A stretch of DNA of 64,000 nt from Luminiphilus sp051201685 (GCF_051201685.1 NZ_CP179213.1:682001-746000), one strand, 5' to 3'; shown: positions 41,396-50,928, counted from the first letter of the stretch. Numbers and translations are program-made. Notes: generated by a model not told the origin, from the letters alone.

Positions 41396-42820
41396 TTACA
41401 TGCCATGCAGCATCTTAGTCTCGAGGTAGTCTTCAAGCCCCATCATGCCACCCTCTCGGCCATTACCCGACTGCTTGTAACCCCCAAAAGGCGAGCCGTA
41501 TTCATAGACGCCACCGTTGACATGAACAGCACCTGCGCGCAATTGCCGCGCCACTCTTCGGGCCCGCGCGGGATCACCGGTTTGCAAATAGGCAGCTAGG
41601 CCGTAGGGCGAATCATTGGCGATTGCAATGGCTTCTTCTTCGGTGTCGAAGGGAATCACGACGAGCACGGGTCCAAAGACCTCTTCGCGGGCAATACGCA
41701 TTTGGTTGTGTACGTCGGTGAACAGAGTCGGTTTGACATACCAGCCAGTCTCAAAACCGTCGGGTTTACCCAATCCACCCACTAACAAATTAGCGCCTTC
41801 ATCAATACCGACACCAATAAGGGTTTGGACGCGATCAAACTGTATGCGATCAAATAAGGGCCCTATGTGATCCCCCTCCTGTACTGGATCGCCAACTCGA
41901 GTGGCGATTGTCGCTTGGCGGGCTATTTCGACGACTTGGTCATAGCAGCTGCGTTCTACCAGTAAGCGCGTGGGGGCATCGCAGGACTGCCCTGTATTGG
42001 CCATACACTCAGCCACCGCGTTTTGAACGCGTTCTTCAAGGTCGCTATCGGCGAACACTAAATTCGCCGATTTGCCTCCCAGTTCCAACGTCACGCGTTT
42101 CACAGATTCTGCCGAATCACGTGTTACCGCTGTGCCTGCTCGAGTTGAGCCGGTGAAGGACATCATTTGAATATCGGGATGTTGTGACATGGCGGCACCC
42201 ACTTCGGGCCCTTCCCCGTTTACAAGGTTGAAAACACCAGGGGGGCAGCCGGCCTCGTGGAGAATTTCAGCGTAAATAATTGCAGATAGCGGGGTGTGTT
42301 CGCTGGGTTTAAGGACGCAGGTACAGCCAGCAGCGAGAGCGGGAAGAACTTTTAATGCGATTTGGTTGATTGGCCAGTTCCAGGGCGTGATTAGGCCGCA
42401 AACGCCGATAGGCTCACGGACTAACAGTTCCCCATTGCCGAGATCGACCTCTTCCTCGAGCCGTTCCAAGGCATCAACGAAACCTTGCAAGTGACCGATG
42501 GCAGCGTCTGCTTGTGCCTCACGGGAAAAAGTAATGGGTGCGCCCATTTCCTCGCGCATGGCTTGAGCCAAATCTTCAAATCGGGCCTCGGTTACTTGCT
42601 TGATACGTTCGAGTAATGCCAGCCGTTCTTGCTTTGAGGTCATTGAGAACGTTTCAAATGCTTGGCTGGCTGCTGCTACAGCACGATCGACATCGTTCGC
42701 GTTGCCTAGCGCCACCGTAGCAACAACCTGCTCATTAGCGGGATTGATAACGGGCATCGTGACAGTGGAGTCAGGAGAGACCCAAGCGCCGTTGATATAA
42801 AATTTGTGCAGATTTTCCAT
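41396..42820 (-). CDS. NAD(P)-dependent aldehyde dehydrogenase
   Basis: ALDH superfamily, 474 residues. Catalytic and binding residues are N148 (TPWNWPIN), K171 (VLKPSEHTP), E246 (TLELGGKSAN) and nucleophile C280 (GQSCDAPTR). The oxyanion Asn and NAD loop FTGSTRAGTAV are intact. The aldehyde class is not defined by these. Its end is convergent with the DmdA-like gene, 32 nt apart. Its upstream neighbour on the same strand is a second ALDH, 211 nt away. An aldehyde intermediate from the Fe-ADH, DmdA or carotenoid oxygenase pathways might be the substrate. Confidence 0.93.
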   Translation of the reverse strand: MENLHKFYINGAWVSPDSTVTMPVINPANEQVVATVALGNANDVDRAVAAASQAFETFSMTSKQERLALLERIKQVTEARFEDLAQAMREEMGAPITFSREAQADAAIGHLQGFVDALERLEEEVDLGNGELLVREPIGVCGLITPWNWPINQIALKVLPALAAGCTCVLKPSEHTPLSAIIYAEILHEAGCPPGVFNLVNGEGPEVGAAMSQHPDIQMMSFTGSTRAGTAVTRDSAESVKRVTLELGGKSANLVFADSDLEERVQNAVAECMANTGQSCDAPTRLLVERSCYDQVVEIARQATIATRVGDPVQEGDHIGPLFDRIQFDRVQTLIGVGIDEGANLLVGGLGKPDGFETGWYVKPTLFTDVHNQMRIAREEVFGPVLVVIPFDTEEEAIAIANDSPYGLAAYLQTGDPARARRVARQLRAGAVHVNGGVYEYGSPFGGYKQSGNGREGGMMGLEDYLETKMLHGM

Positions 42821-43031
42821 GCGGCACTCGCTTATTAGTGTGGCGTTTACGGGTGCACCGTGTACCTCGGCTAAATCTGAAGCAGAGTTGAAGTGCGGTG
42901 TTACGGCGCTGACATTGTATGGTGATCACGCCCATTATCGAGGTCAGTAACGACTTTTGGAACCCCCAAAAGCGCTCCGTAGGATTTGAATAATATGGTG
43001 ACACTCAACTGAGGTTGGCACTCTCGAAGGT

Positions 43032-44555
43032 TTACTGCCCCATTCCTATTTTCATTATCGCAGGCTTACCCAGCGCTGCGATCGTTGCTTTCTCCTCGGT
43101 AAAAAAGTCAGCTGCATGGCGGGGGCCGTCTCGCCCGATGCCCGAGGCTTTGAAACCACCGAAGGGCGCGCGAAGATCTCTGGCGATGGGAGTGTTCAGC
43201 CAAAGGGTGCCAGCTTGGACCTTTTGTTGGAATACCTGAGCGCGATGTAGACTCTCCGTCCAACAATAGCCAACTAAACCGAAGCGGCTGTCGTTGGCGA
43301 TTGCCCAAGCTTCCTCGTCATCTTCGAAGACTTGAATCGTAACAACAGGTCCAAATATTTCCTCCTGACACAAAGGGGAATGGTTGTCTAAAACTTTAAA
43401 TACCGTCGGTGCCACGAAGTAGCCACTGCCCAGCTCGGGCATAGCGCGCCCACCGGTCAGCAGGTTGGCGCCGGTATTTTCGGCGAGGGTAAAAAAATTG
43501 AGGACATGTTGTTGATGCTCGGCAAAACCCATGGGACCGACTTCAGTTGTGCTGTCTAGTGGATCGCCGACACGCAGCGTTTCAGTCCGTGCCACAAACC
43601 TCTCGATAAAACGCTCTGCAATTTGGGTTTGCACCAAAATACGCGAGCCTGCAATGCAGATTTGTCCGCTATTACCAAAAGCGCTTACCAATGCCCCGTC
43701 GATTGCTCGGTCGATATCAGCATCGTCAAAAATAATGTTGGCTGAATTCCCCTCCAGCTCAAAATGCACAGGGGTAAGGCGCTCTGCCGCTGCACTCATG
43801 ACGTTTCGTGCGGTGTCGCCACGTCCGGTAAAGGCAATGCGATCGATGCCTTCCGCCTGCGCCAGTGCGGCGCCGGTAACAGCGCCTCGGCCGTTGACAA
43901 TATTGACGACACCCGAGGGCAGCCCCGCTGATTCAAGTAGGTGTACTAATTGCAGCACTGCCAGTGGTGAAAACTCAGAGGGCTTCAAAACGCAGCTATT
44001 ACCAAAGGCAATACATGAGGCCACGTGCATGCTAGAAAGTGCCAAACAGGCATTCCATGGGGCAAATAGTGCGGCGACGCCTACAGGATGACGGGTGATG
44101 ACCGTACGATACTCTTGCAGTTGATCAAAGGTCTCCCCTGCAAGCACTCCAATGTAATCGGCGAAGAAATCGAAGTTATCAGCGGCTCGAGGTATCTGAC
44201 GTGCCGCTAGGTGGGCAAAGGGAAGTCCGGCACAAATTGACTCTCGAAGTGCTAGATCATTTGCATGCGTTCGGATCGCTTGAGCGGTGGCACGCAGCAC
44301 ACGCTGCCTTTCTTCGATGGTGGATTGGGACCACTCACCGGACTCAAAGCGGGCTTTTGCCGCAGCGACTGCCGTTGCCACCTGTGTGGCATCATCTTCT
44401 TGCAGGCTGGCAATCGTTTCACCCGATCCGGGATAGCGCACCGGCAGGCTTATTGCAGGTGTTTTCGGCAAAACAGGCAGGCCTGCGATATGCCCCGTGA
44501 TGAGATCAGGTAGCTCGAGGTTAGCGATGCTTTCATGCAGTATCGGCGATCCCAC
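43032..44555 (-). CDS. Second aldehyde dehydrogenase
   Basis: ALDH superfamily, 507 residues from the GTG at 44555, which is preferred over the GTG at 44573 because AAGGAG sits 7 nt upstream of it. Key residues in this numbering are N168 (APWNACL), K191 (LKPSEFSP), E266 (HFELEGNSAN) and C300 (GQICIAGSR). The N-terminal extension of about 25 residues and the ELEGNSANIIFDDADID wording resemble 5-carboxymethyl-2-hydroxymuconate semialdehyde or 2-hydroxymuconic semialdehyde dehydrogenases, but the substrate is unproven. It is head-to-tail with the other ALDH and downstream of the carotenoid oxygenase-TetR unit. Confidence 0.9.
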   Translation of the reverse strand: MGSPILHESIANLELPDLITGHIAGLPVLPKTPAISLPVRYPGSGETIASLQEDDATQVATAVAAAKARFESGEWSQSTIEERQRVLRATAQAIRTHANDLALRESICAGLPFAHLAARQIPRAADNFDFFADYIGVLAGETFDQLQEYRTVITRHPVGVAALFAPWNACLALSSMHVASCIAFGNSCVLKPSEFSPLAVLQLVHLLESAGLPSGVVNIVNGRGAVTGAALAQAEGIDRIAFTGRGDTARNVMSAAAERLTPVHFELEGNSANIIFDDADIDRAIDGALVSAFGNSGQICIAGSRILVQTQIAERFIERFVARTETLRVGDPLDSTTEVGPMGFAEHQQHVLNFFTLAENTGANLLTGGRAMPELGSGYFVAPTVFKVLDNHSPLCQEEIFGPVVTIQVFEDDEEAWAIANDSRFGLVGYCWTESLHRAQVFQQKVQAGTLWLNTPIARDLRAPFGGFKASGIGRDGPRHAADFFTEEKATIAALGKPAIMKIGMGQ

Positions 44556-44797
44556 GGTTCGTCTCCTTGGCACGGGTCATTCCGGTTTATAGGGGCGTTA
44601 TCATAGCCCTAAGGACGCCAGTAGTCGCCGTATCGCCCGAAAAACAAAAGATGGGGGTGTCGCCGCTGTTGGGCATTCCCTTAGTGTCTGGACCCGACTG
44701 GTTTGTCGCGGCAGCTGTATCGCGCTATCGGCAGCTTTTCCTAATGGTGCTTCCGCAAAGGGTAATACCTCGACAGCAATGTTAGCTGGGCGAGGGG

Positions 44798-46261
44798 TTA
44801 TTGAAGAAAAGTGTCGCCGGTGAAGTGCCCGTGAAAACCAAAGGGTATGTGGTGGTCTAGCAGCACTGCAGCAATTTCCTCTTCAGGATTTTGCGCATCG
44901 CGAATTTGAATTTCAGAGCGATGCGTGCTGGCGTCATAAACAACCGCGAGCAAATAGCCATCATCCTGAGTTTTCGGACGTGCTTTCGGAGTAAAGAGCG
45001 CTTCGGAGGTGTACCTATTTTCACCCACATCAGTATGGGTGCAAGCCCCCGTACGGGTATTGAGGGTAACAAAACTATTAAAAAATCCATGCTCCCGACC
45101 TGGAGCATGGCCGACATAAAAGCAGTGTTCACTGCTTAGGCCTGTAAGATTTGTGTTCCAAGCGGGAAATTCACCGGTAGGCGCATGATCAAAAGCTTCT
45201 AGGCGAGTGTGGCCGGTCTTTAGGTCGATCCGCAGGCGATGCAGCTCGGCGCCTGCGACGGTTTGAACATCAAAGACATCCCCTAGCCATGCAAAACCTT
45301 CGGTACTTTTTGTTTGGAAGAAATCTGTGATGAGCTCGTCGTTGGTCTCAAATGAGTTGGCAAAGTGCACAACAATCCCGGGAGGTAATTCAAACTCTCG
45401 GGTTACGGACATGGTGCGCAAATCCACAACAATACCGCGCATGGCTTGTTGCTCGTTGTAATTTAAATTCTCGCTCAGCGTGGTGGTACCCAAGAGGGGT
45501 CCCCCAAGCTGGAAGTTAATCGAGCTCACTACAAAAATGGCATAGTTTTCAGTAAGGCCAAAGTCGTGGAGGAAGGGGAATCGATCTAGAGGAATACGAC
45601 AGCTGCGAACACCATGACCGTCGGCTGGAATATCATGAACGTCGAGTGCACATTTAATGCCGCGCCAGCCAAGCCCCGTCAGATTGATGCCAAAATTAAT
45701 CTGATTTCCGGTGCGAGGGTGAATTTTTCCATGGGCACTTATGGTCGTTCGTGGGTTTAGGGTGCTGCCATAATATTCTGGCCCCAGTGTCTCAAGTGTC
45801 TCTGGGTTCAATCGGTAAGGTTGTCCACCCTCATAGAATGCGCACAGCTTGTCGCCATGCCAAGAGACGCCCGTATTGGCTGGGTTAGATAGAGGTCTGA
45901 GAATATTTTTTCGCCAACCGCCCTTAATTTGCGTGCCAAATCCGCGATGAGATACTCGCCCCTCCTCGTGGTCCTGAAGATACTTAGGTGTGCGCACGTA
46001 GCGGTTTTTGAAATGCGCCTTACCGTCAATAAAGGTGGCTGCGCTGATCATGCCGGGACCGTCGAACCAATGACCGTAGGCCTCACTGCCCGCATTCATG
46101 GCGCCGGGCCCGTTTCGAAACAAGGTGCCGGTCAAATCCTTGGGCAGGGTGCCGCGTACATTATTAGCCCAGCCATTACGCTCTTCCTGCAGTGCAAGAA
46201 ATCCTCGGTGGAAGTCACAGTTGCGCTGTGCAACGTTAATCAGTTTTGCTTCAGCATTCAT
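44798..46261 (-). CDS. Carotenoid-cleavage-type oxygenase (RPE65/CCD family)
   Basis: Non-heme iron oxygenase of the carotenoid cleavage/lignostilbene dioxygenase family, 487 residues from ATG 46261. The four iron His are H177 (TISAHGKIHP), H232 (FLHDFGLTENY), H299 (GIVVHFANSFE) and H477 (FGFHGHF), in the seven-bladed propeller order. The N-terminal LTGTLFRNGPGAMNAG is the standard blade-1 signature. The ATG shares one base with the TetR stop (TGATG), so the two are coupled. The substrate may be an apocarotenoid, retinoid-like or stilbenoid compound; the RDH-like dehydrogenase next door favours the first. Confidence 0.92.
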   Translation of the reverse strand: MNAEAKLINVAQRNCDFHRGFLALQEERNGWANNVRGTLPKDLTGTLFRNGPGAMNAGSEAYGHWFDGPGMISAATFIDGKAHFKNRYVRTPKYLQDHEEGRVSHRGFGTQIKGGWRKNILRPLSNPANTGVSWHGDKLCAFYEGGQPYRLNPETLETLGPEYYGSTLNPRTTISAHGKIHPRTGNQINFGINLTGLGWRGIKCALDVHDIPADGHGVRSCRIPLDRFPFLHDFGLTENYAIFVVSSINFQLGGPLLGTTTLSENLNYNEQQAMRGIVVDLRTMSVTREFELPPGIVVHFANSFETNDELITDFFQTKSTEGFAWLGDVFDVQTVAGAELHRLRIDLKTGHTRLEAFDHAPTGEFPAWNTNLTGLSSEHCFYVGHAPGREHGFFNSFVTLNTRTGACTHTDVGENRYTSEALFTPKARPKTQDDGYLLAVVYDASTHRSEIQIRDAQNPEEEIAAVLLDHHIPFGFHGHFTGDTFLQ

Positions 46262-46977
46262 CAATCAGCCTCTGGCGCAGATGGATCAAGGGTGGGGATA
46301 AGAATGTCGATGCTGCTGTCAATCAGTGCGTCGATTAGCGGAGGAACATCGACTTCGAACCCGTCCAGCATTTTGTGGTTGTAGAGATCAATCAGCCCAT
46401 GAGTATTGGTAAGCAGCGTAATGACGCGAACCCAAATGGTATCGGGCCCAAAACCTTCCTCGGCAATACCTGCGATACCGGGCACTGATGAATTGGCCTC
46501 TGGTGGTGTCAGTGAAACGCCGGACCGGCTGAGCAGGCTCGCAAACAACTCAATCATGCGATTGGAAGTGCGCTGGCGTAAATCGCCGGCGATATCGTTT
46601 TCGTCATTTGCAAGATCCTCCCGCAACTGCAGTGGCGGGTGAACCATAAGTTCCCAGTAGCCTGTCCAGTCATGAGCGAAGCGGACGGCGGATTTCAGAA
46701 GGCCTGCCAGCTTGTCTCGGGGCTCTTCGAAACGGGTAACACCCTCCTTGGTATAGGCATCTAAGAGCTCATAGCCACGCTGTGTTGTTTCGATAAATAG
46801 CTGCCGCTTACTGGGGAAGTAGTTGTAGAGATTCGCTGCTGTCATATCGACGCTGGCCGCCAGCGCCCGCATAGAGAGTTGGCTCATGCCTTCTGATGCC
46901 ATGACCTGCGCGGCTTCATCCATGATGCGCTGCTTTTGGACCACGATTTCCTCGTTGGAAAAGGCTTGCCTTGGCAT
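46261..46977 (-). CDS. TetR-family transcriptional regulator
   Basis: One-component repressor, 238 residues. The N-terminal helix-turn-helix reads IMDEAAQVMASEGMSQLSMR followed by LAASVDMTAANLYNYFPSKRQLF (residues 17-62), classic TetR. The C-terminal ligand-binding domain (about 70-230) has no identifiable family. It is cotranscribed with the carotenoid oxygenase by a one-base overlap. The 219-base region upstream carries two copies of AACGTATGTTAA (47053-47079) between this gene and the divergent SDR gene, so it likely represses both units and is released by a product or substrate of the pathway. Confidence 0.92.
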   Translation of the reverse strand: MPRQAFSNEEIVVQKQRIMDEAAQVMASEGMSQLSMRALAASVDMTAANLYNYFPSKRQLFIETTQRGYELLDAYTKEGVTRFEEPRDKLAGLLKSAVRFAHDWTGYWELMVHPPLQLREDLANDENDIAGDLRQRTSNRMIELFASLLSRSGVSLTPPEANSSVPGIAGIAEEGFGPDTIWVRVITLLTNTHGLIDLYNHKMLDGFEVDVPPLIDALIDSSIDILIPTLDPSAPEAD

Positions 46978-47052
46978 GGCTTAACAATCCTCATTAAGGC
47001 GCGAAATTCGCGCTACGGAACATGCGTCCCGTGGGGCCAAAATTAATTAATG

Positions 47053-47079
47053 AACGTATGTTAACTTAACGTATGTTAA
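47053..47079. promoter_or_regulatory. Direct-repeat operator candidate for the TetR regulator
   Basis: AACGTATGTTAA occurs at 47053-47064 and again at 47068-47079, a 15-bp period, each an imperfect palindrome. They lie between the divergent TetR-oxygenase unit and the SDR-VOC unit, 118-144 nt from the SDR start. No other such pair was noticed in the window. Confidence 0.7.
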
Positions 47080-47196
47080 AATTTCAAGCGGCGTTTTTGG
47101 TGCGCGTGTGGGCGAAGGTGATGATGCATTACTGTGGTGGCCCACAAAGACCACGGGGTAAACTGAATATGGGTTTATTAAACAGCGAGAAAATAC

Positions 47197-48207
47197 ATGT
47201 CGGCGGGTAATACGGGAGTTTTGATCTCTGTGGTTCTGGCTGTTGGTTACATAACTCTGGCGATACTTGTATGGAGCATGGTGAGTGCCGGTTACAGGAA
47301 AATTCGGGGCAGGTCTCGACTCAATATCACTGGCCGTTGGGTTGTTATTACAGGGTGTGATTCAGGTATTGGCTTGGGCTTAGTCACCGCTCTGTCAGAG
47401 CGTGGCGCTAAGGTGGTCGCTTGTTGCTATACCGAGGCTGGCGCACACGGAGCTTTAGCCGCGGGAGCCGCCTGGGCACCTCACTTTGACTTAACCAAGG
47501 ACGATGCAATTCGCGAGGTTGCAGCGCAAATTCATGCCCGAAGTGATGGCGCTGTCTGGTCTGTGGTGCACGCAGCGGGGACCGTCTTACCGGGATTCGT
47601 TGATTATCAGCCGATTAATTTTTATCGAGACGTGATGGCGGTAAATTTCTTTGCACCTGTCTTGCTCACTCAAAAACTCCTCAGCGCTTTGCGGCGTTGC
47701 AAAGGTCGAGTGGTTTTGGTCAGTAGTGTCGATGGCATAGTAAGCCTACCCGGCAATGCCCCCTACGACGCTTCAAAATTTGCTATTGAGGCCTATGCCG
47801 ATGCCCTGCGAGCTGAGTTGTCGTTCTGTGACGTATTTGTGAGTGTGATTAACCCGGCAACAATGCGCACGCCCATGGCGGAGGCCTTTTTCCCGGCACA
47901 CCGAAACACCTGGCAAGCCATGGCTAAAGACGATCCTGGGGGCGATTGGCAAGCACTGTGGCCTGAATCTTGGCTCGAACAGTATGTTGAAAAAAACACG
48001 CAACAGCTGCGTAGCATTGCGGAGGATCCCGCGGCGGCAGTCAGCGATGTTGTTCATGCTGTCACCGCCGCCCATCCAAAATTACGTTATTTGAGCGGCC
48101 GACTGGCTAAAACCTTTTTTTACGCGCTATGGCTAATGCCAGAGGCGTGGTCGCTTCGTATTAAACGCCTTACTGTCCAACCCCAGCCGCCTAGGAACAG
48201 CTCATGA
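47197..48207 (+). CDS. Membrane-anchored SDR, retinol dehydrogenase-like
   Basis: Short-chain dehydrogenase, 336 residues. An N-terminal membrane helix (residues 8-30) anchors it. The cofactor motif is ITGCDSGIGLG (T52-G59); TGCDSGxG is the wording used by the vertebrate RDH5/RDH16/HSD17B6/BDH1 group. Catalytic residues follow as N150, S176/S177 (LVSSVDG), Y190 and K194 (YDASKFAIE). It overlaps the next gene by an ATGA junction. An oxidation or reduction of a retinoid- or steroid-like alcohol/aldehyde is a likely job, given the carotenoid oxygenase opposite; the cofactor preference is not clear. Confidence 0.85.
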   Translation: MSAGNTGVLISVVLAVGYITLAILVWSMVSAGYRKIRGRSRLNITGRWVVITGCDSGIGLGLVTALSERGAKVVACCYTEAGAHGALAAGAAWAPHFDLTKDDAIREVAAQIHARSDGAVWSVVHAAGTVLPGFVDYQPINFYRDVMAVNFFAPVLLTQKLLSALRRCKGRVVLVSSVDGIVSLPGNAPYDASKFAIEAYADALRAELSFCDVFVSVINPATMRTPMAEAFFPAHRNTWQAMAKDDPGGDWQALWPESWLEQYVEKNTQQLRSIAEDPAAAVSDVVHAVTAAHPKLRYLSGRLAKTFFYALWLMPEAWSLRIKRLTVQPQPPRNSS

Positions 48208-48656
48208 ACATATCGGGACTTCTCCATATCAACATCAATTGCAAGAATTTTGAAAGATCAAAACAGTTCTACGAGATGTTGGGCTTTGAGGTCATTATGC
48301 CGGTTCCATCAGAAGGGCGAGGCGCTGCAGCGGCAGCTGTTGGCATGGAACGTTACCTTGTTAAAGGAGCGCTCATGAAGCATCCCAGCCGCATTGTCAT
48401 CGACTTGCTTGAATGGCAGGAGCCCTCTGAAGAGGGTGCACCTTACGAGAGCATGGCACACCCCGGGATCGCTCGGGTCGCCTTCACGACAACATCGCTT
48501 GACGATGACGTGGCAACCCTCGTTGAAGCAGGCGTGAAATTCTTATCCACTGCTCCTGCCGAGGTAGGTGGCCCCAGAGGTTCAACAGTGCGCTTTATTT
48601 GCTTCAAGGATCCTGACGGCACTGTGCTCGAATTGGTTGAAATGTCAGGTTCCTGA
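48204..48656 (+). CDS. VOC/glyoxalase-family protein
   Basis: 150-residue vicinal-oxygen-chelate protein. MNISGLLHININCKNFERSKQFYEMLGF is the first beta-alpha motif and FKDPDGTVLELVE the last, with Glu at the C-terminal metal position; His8 (LLHIN) is the likely first ligand. Substrate binding segments are unfamiliar. It is translated in tandem with the SDR (4-nt overlap), suggesting it works on the same pathway, possibly as an isomerase or a binding protein. Confidence 0.85.
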   Translation: MNISGLLHININCKNFERSKQFYEMLGFEVIMPVPSEGRGAAAAAVGMERYLVKGALMKHPSRIVIDLLEWQEPSEEGAPYESMAHPGIARVAFTTTSLDDDVATLVEAGVKFLSTAPAEVGGPRGSTVRFICFKDPDGTVLELVEMSGS

Positions 48657-48790
48657 GTGGAGTCGGGGGTCCGCCGGAGCCCCTCGCGACTGAACAGATG
48701 CTAAAGACTCAATTCCGGGATATTTTTGAATTTTTGTATCTTTGTCAGTAGGGTTCACGTTTTGATTTTGTGTGGCGGTAGAAAATTTTG

Positions 48791-49957
48791 ATGGATATTT
48801 CAAAATCGATAGATCTCTGTGCGGCCTATTACGGCAATCAGGCTGACGCTATGCGTCAATATCTTGAGTCCGGGCAGGAGGCTGCTTTACGCCTAGATAA
48901 TCGAGGTCCTATTTGTTTTGACGAAGCCGGTAGTCTTGATCCCGCGATTCGTGATGCCTATTCCCGCTACGGGTTTTATGTTTTTACCGATGTGCTTAGT
49001 AAAGATGAGCTCGCTGATATTGAGGCTGATTTGGGTGCAATGCGGAAAAGCTTTCCCACCGGGCCCGAAAGCTCCGTCAACGCTGATGGACAGCCGGCCC
49101 TCGGTGCCGACTGTAAAGCGCTTACGTTAGTGTGGTCTAAGCCACTAGGAGATCCATTAGGCGGTACGGCGTTGGCAAATGGGCGTCATCAGGTCAAGAT
49201 GTTTGAGCCTGAGGCTGCTAAGGAGGCTCCCGCCGCAGCGCCTTTTATTCTGTTGGGATCGCTGCAGTTCTCCGACGCTTGTCTACGTACCTATGCCCAT
49301 CCACAGCTGCTGCGGGTTGCGGAGGCGATTAATGGGCCCGACTTCGCGCCATTTAATGAGGCACTTTTTATTAAAGACCCCGGTATTGGAGCTGCAGTTT
49401 CATGGCATCAAGATGGCGTTACTCATTGGGACAGCGACGACTTCAATGAGGACATTCACGGTTTTAATTTTATGGCGCAGGTTTATGGCAGCACTGCAGT
49501 CAATGGCGTCTGGGTTGTGCCGGGTACGCATAAATTGGGCAAAATCGATATTAATGAACTCGTGGCAGAAGCGGGTAGTGAGCGTCTGGAGGGTGCTGTC
49601 CCTCTGGTTTGTAACCCCGGTGATGTTGTGGTTTGTAACCGACAGTTGGTCCATGGATCATTTCCTAACTGTGGTTTGGAGCCCAGGGTCACGGTGAACT
49701 TTGGCTTTCACCGTCGATCTTCAGTGTTGGGTGTTCAAGGAGGTGGCATCCACAGTGAGGCACAAGAATTTGACGCAGAAACTATCGCTCGCCGCTCTCG
49801 CGTTCTGGGTTATGCAATTGACGCACGCCAACAGCGGTTCGCCGGTGAGTCGCCTTATCGCTATCAGCCCTTCGCAGATGAAAAGAAAATTTTTAGCTGG
49901 AATACGCAAACTAGGGCAGATATCAAAGATTATAACTGTGACGATTTGAGCATCTAA
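48791..49957 (+). CDS. Phytanoyl-CoA dioxygenase (PhyH) family protein
   Basis: 2-oxoglutarate/Fe(II) oxygenase of the PhyH family, 388 residues. The iron triad reads H206-x-D208 (SWHQDGVTHW) and H288 (LVHGSFPNCG), with R299 (EPRVTV) for 2-oxoglutarate. YGFYVFTDVLSKDEL is the typical N-terminal substrate helix. The frame opens at TTG 48788; ATG 48791 is used. It is 134 nt after the VOC gene and probably shares the SDR transcript or has its own promoter. Substrate unknown, but PhyH relatives hydroxylate lipids and terpenoids, consistent with the neighbouring cassette. Confidence 0.9.
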   Translation: MDISKSIDLCAAYYGNQADAMRQYLESGQEAALRLDNRGPICFDEAGSLDPAIRDAYSRYGFYVFTDVLSKDELADIEADLGAMRKSFPTGPESSVNADGQPALGADCKALTLVWSKPLGDPLGGTALANGRHQVKMFEPEAAKEAPAAAPFILLGSLQFSDACLRTYAHPQLLRVAEAINGPDFAPFNEALFIKDPGIGAAVSWHQDGVTHWDSDDFNEDIHGFNFMAQVYGSTAVNGVWVVPGTHKLGKIDINELVAEAGSERLEGAVPLVCNPGDVVVCNRQLVHGSFPNCGLEPRVTVNFGFHRRSSVLGVQGGGIHSEAQEFDAETIARRSRVLGYAIDARQQRFAGESPYRYQPFADEKKIFSWNTQTRADIKDYNCDDLSI

Positions 49958-50115
49958 GAGGATCACCTCTGTTTAAAGTCTGCAGCAAATGGTGACAGAT
50001 TTTTTAATCTGCGTGGCATTTACTGATGAAACCTCTGAGAATAGGGGTCTAGTGTTCACATTAGGGCGCATGTCTCACATAGGCAGCCCACAGACCCCTT
50101 AAATTTGAGGTGCTT

Positions 50116-50928
50116 ATGCCAGATTTAAAATTGATACAGGTGATGGTTTTTTTAATGGCAGCTTGCCTGGGGATTTTCTCTCAGGTAGCGCGAGCCGACG
50201 ATGCCTCGATTGCTCAGAAATTGGCCAATCCCGTTGCCTCGCTCATCAGCGTACCTATTCAAATCAACTACGATGACAAGTACGGCGTTGGTGAAAAGGG
50301 TTCTATTTGGAAAACCAATGTCCAGCCAGTCATTCCAGTCTCACTCAATGATGACTGGAACATGATTTCTCGAACGATCTTACCTTTTATCGACCAGTCA
50401 GATTTTCCAGTGCAAGGCCTGGGTGAGTCTGGGGTAGGGGATGTGGTGCAAAGCTTTTTCTTTTCACCTAAAGCACCAACTGCGGGCGGTCTTATATGGG
50501 GCGTTGGGCCGGTAATCAATATTCCCACTGCAACCAAAGATGCATTGGGACCAAGAGCTTGGGCAGCTGGACCCACAGGGCTGGTATTAAAGCAGTCGGG
50601 GCCTTGGACCTACGGCGCATTGGGGAACCACCTGTGGTCTTTTGCAAAAGAAGATAACACCGAGATAAATGCGAGCTTCGTGCAGCCCTTCGTTTCATAC
50701 ATCACGCCTAAAAAATTGACCTACTATCTCAATACTGAATCCACCTATAACTGGGATAGTAAGGATTGGTCTGTGCCTATTAACGTCGGTGCAAATCAGT
50801 TAGTAAAGCTTGGTAACCAACTCATGCAGATTGGTGGTGGTGTTCGATATTGGGCAGATTCGGGTGAATTTGGGCCGAAGGGCTGGGCGCTGCGAGTGAA
50901 TGTCGTGTTTGTGTTCCCCAAGGGCTAA
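50116..50928 (+). CDS. Outer-membrane transporter-like beta-barrel protein (MetA-pathway/phenol-degradation type)
   Basis: Signal peptide ending near SQVARA, then a predominantly beta, barrel-like protein of about 270 residues; alternating strands such as GSIWKTNVQPVIPVSLNDDW and FFSPKAPTAGGLIWGVGPVINIPT belong to the uncharacterised transporter family near the phenol MetA degradation proteins. It ends VFVFPKG. The start was set at ATG 50116 with GAGG 5 nt upstream rather than the GTG 6 nt before. It may give outer-membrane access to a hydrophobic substrate of the preceding cassette; direct evidence is lacking. Confidence 0.6.
   Translation: MPDLKLIQVMVFLMAACLGIFSQVARADDASIAQKLANPVASLISVPIQINYDDKYGVGEKGSIWKTNVQPVIPVSLNDDWNMISRTILPFIDQSDFPVQGLGESGVGDVVQSFFFSPKAPTAGGLIWGVGPVINIPTATKDALGPRAWAAGPTGLVLKQSGPWTYGALGNHLWSFAKEDNTEINASFVQPFVSYITPKKLTYYLNTESTYNWDSKDWSVPINVGANQLVKLGNQLMQIGGGVRYWADSGEFGPKGWALRVNVVFVFPKG

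Noticed and set aside
44567..44785. 72-residue plus-strand reading frame between the second ALDH and the carotenoid oxygenase
   Set aside because: It overlaps the ALDH 5' end, has no ribosome site or family signal, and its composition looks like non-coding DNA.
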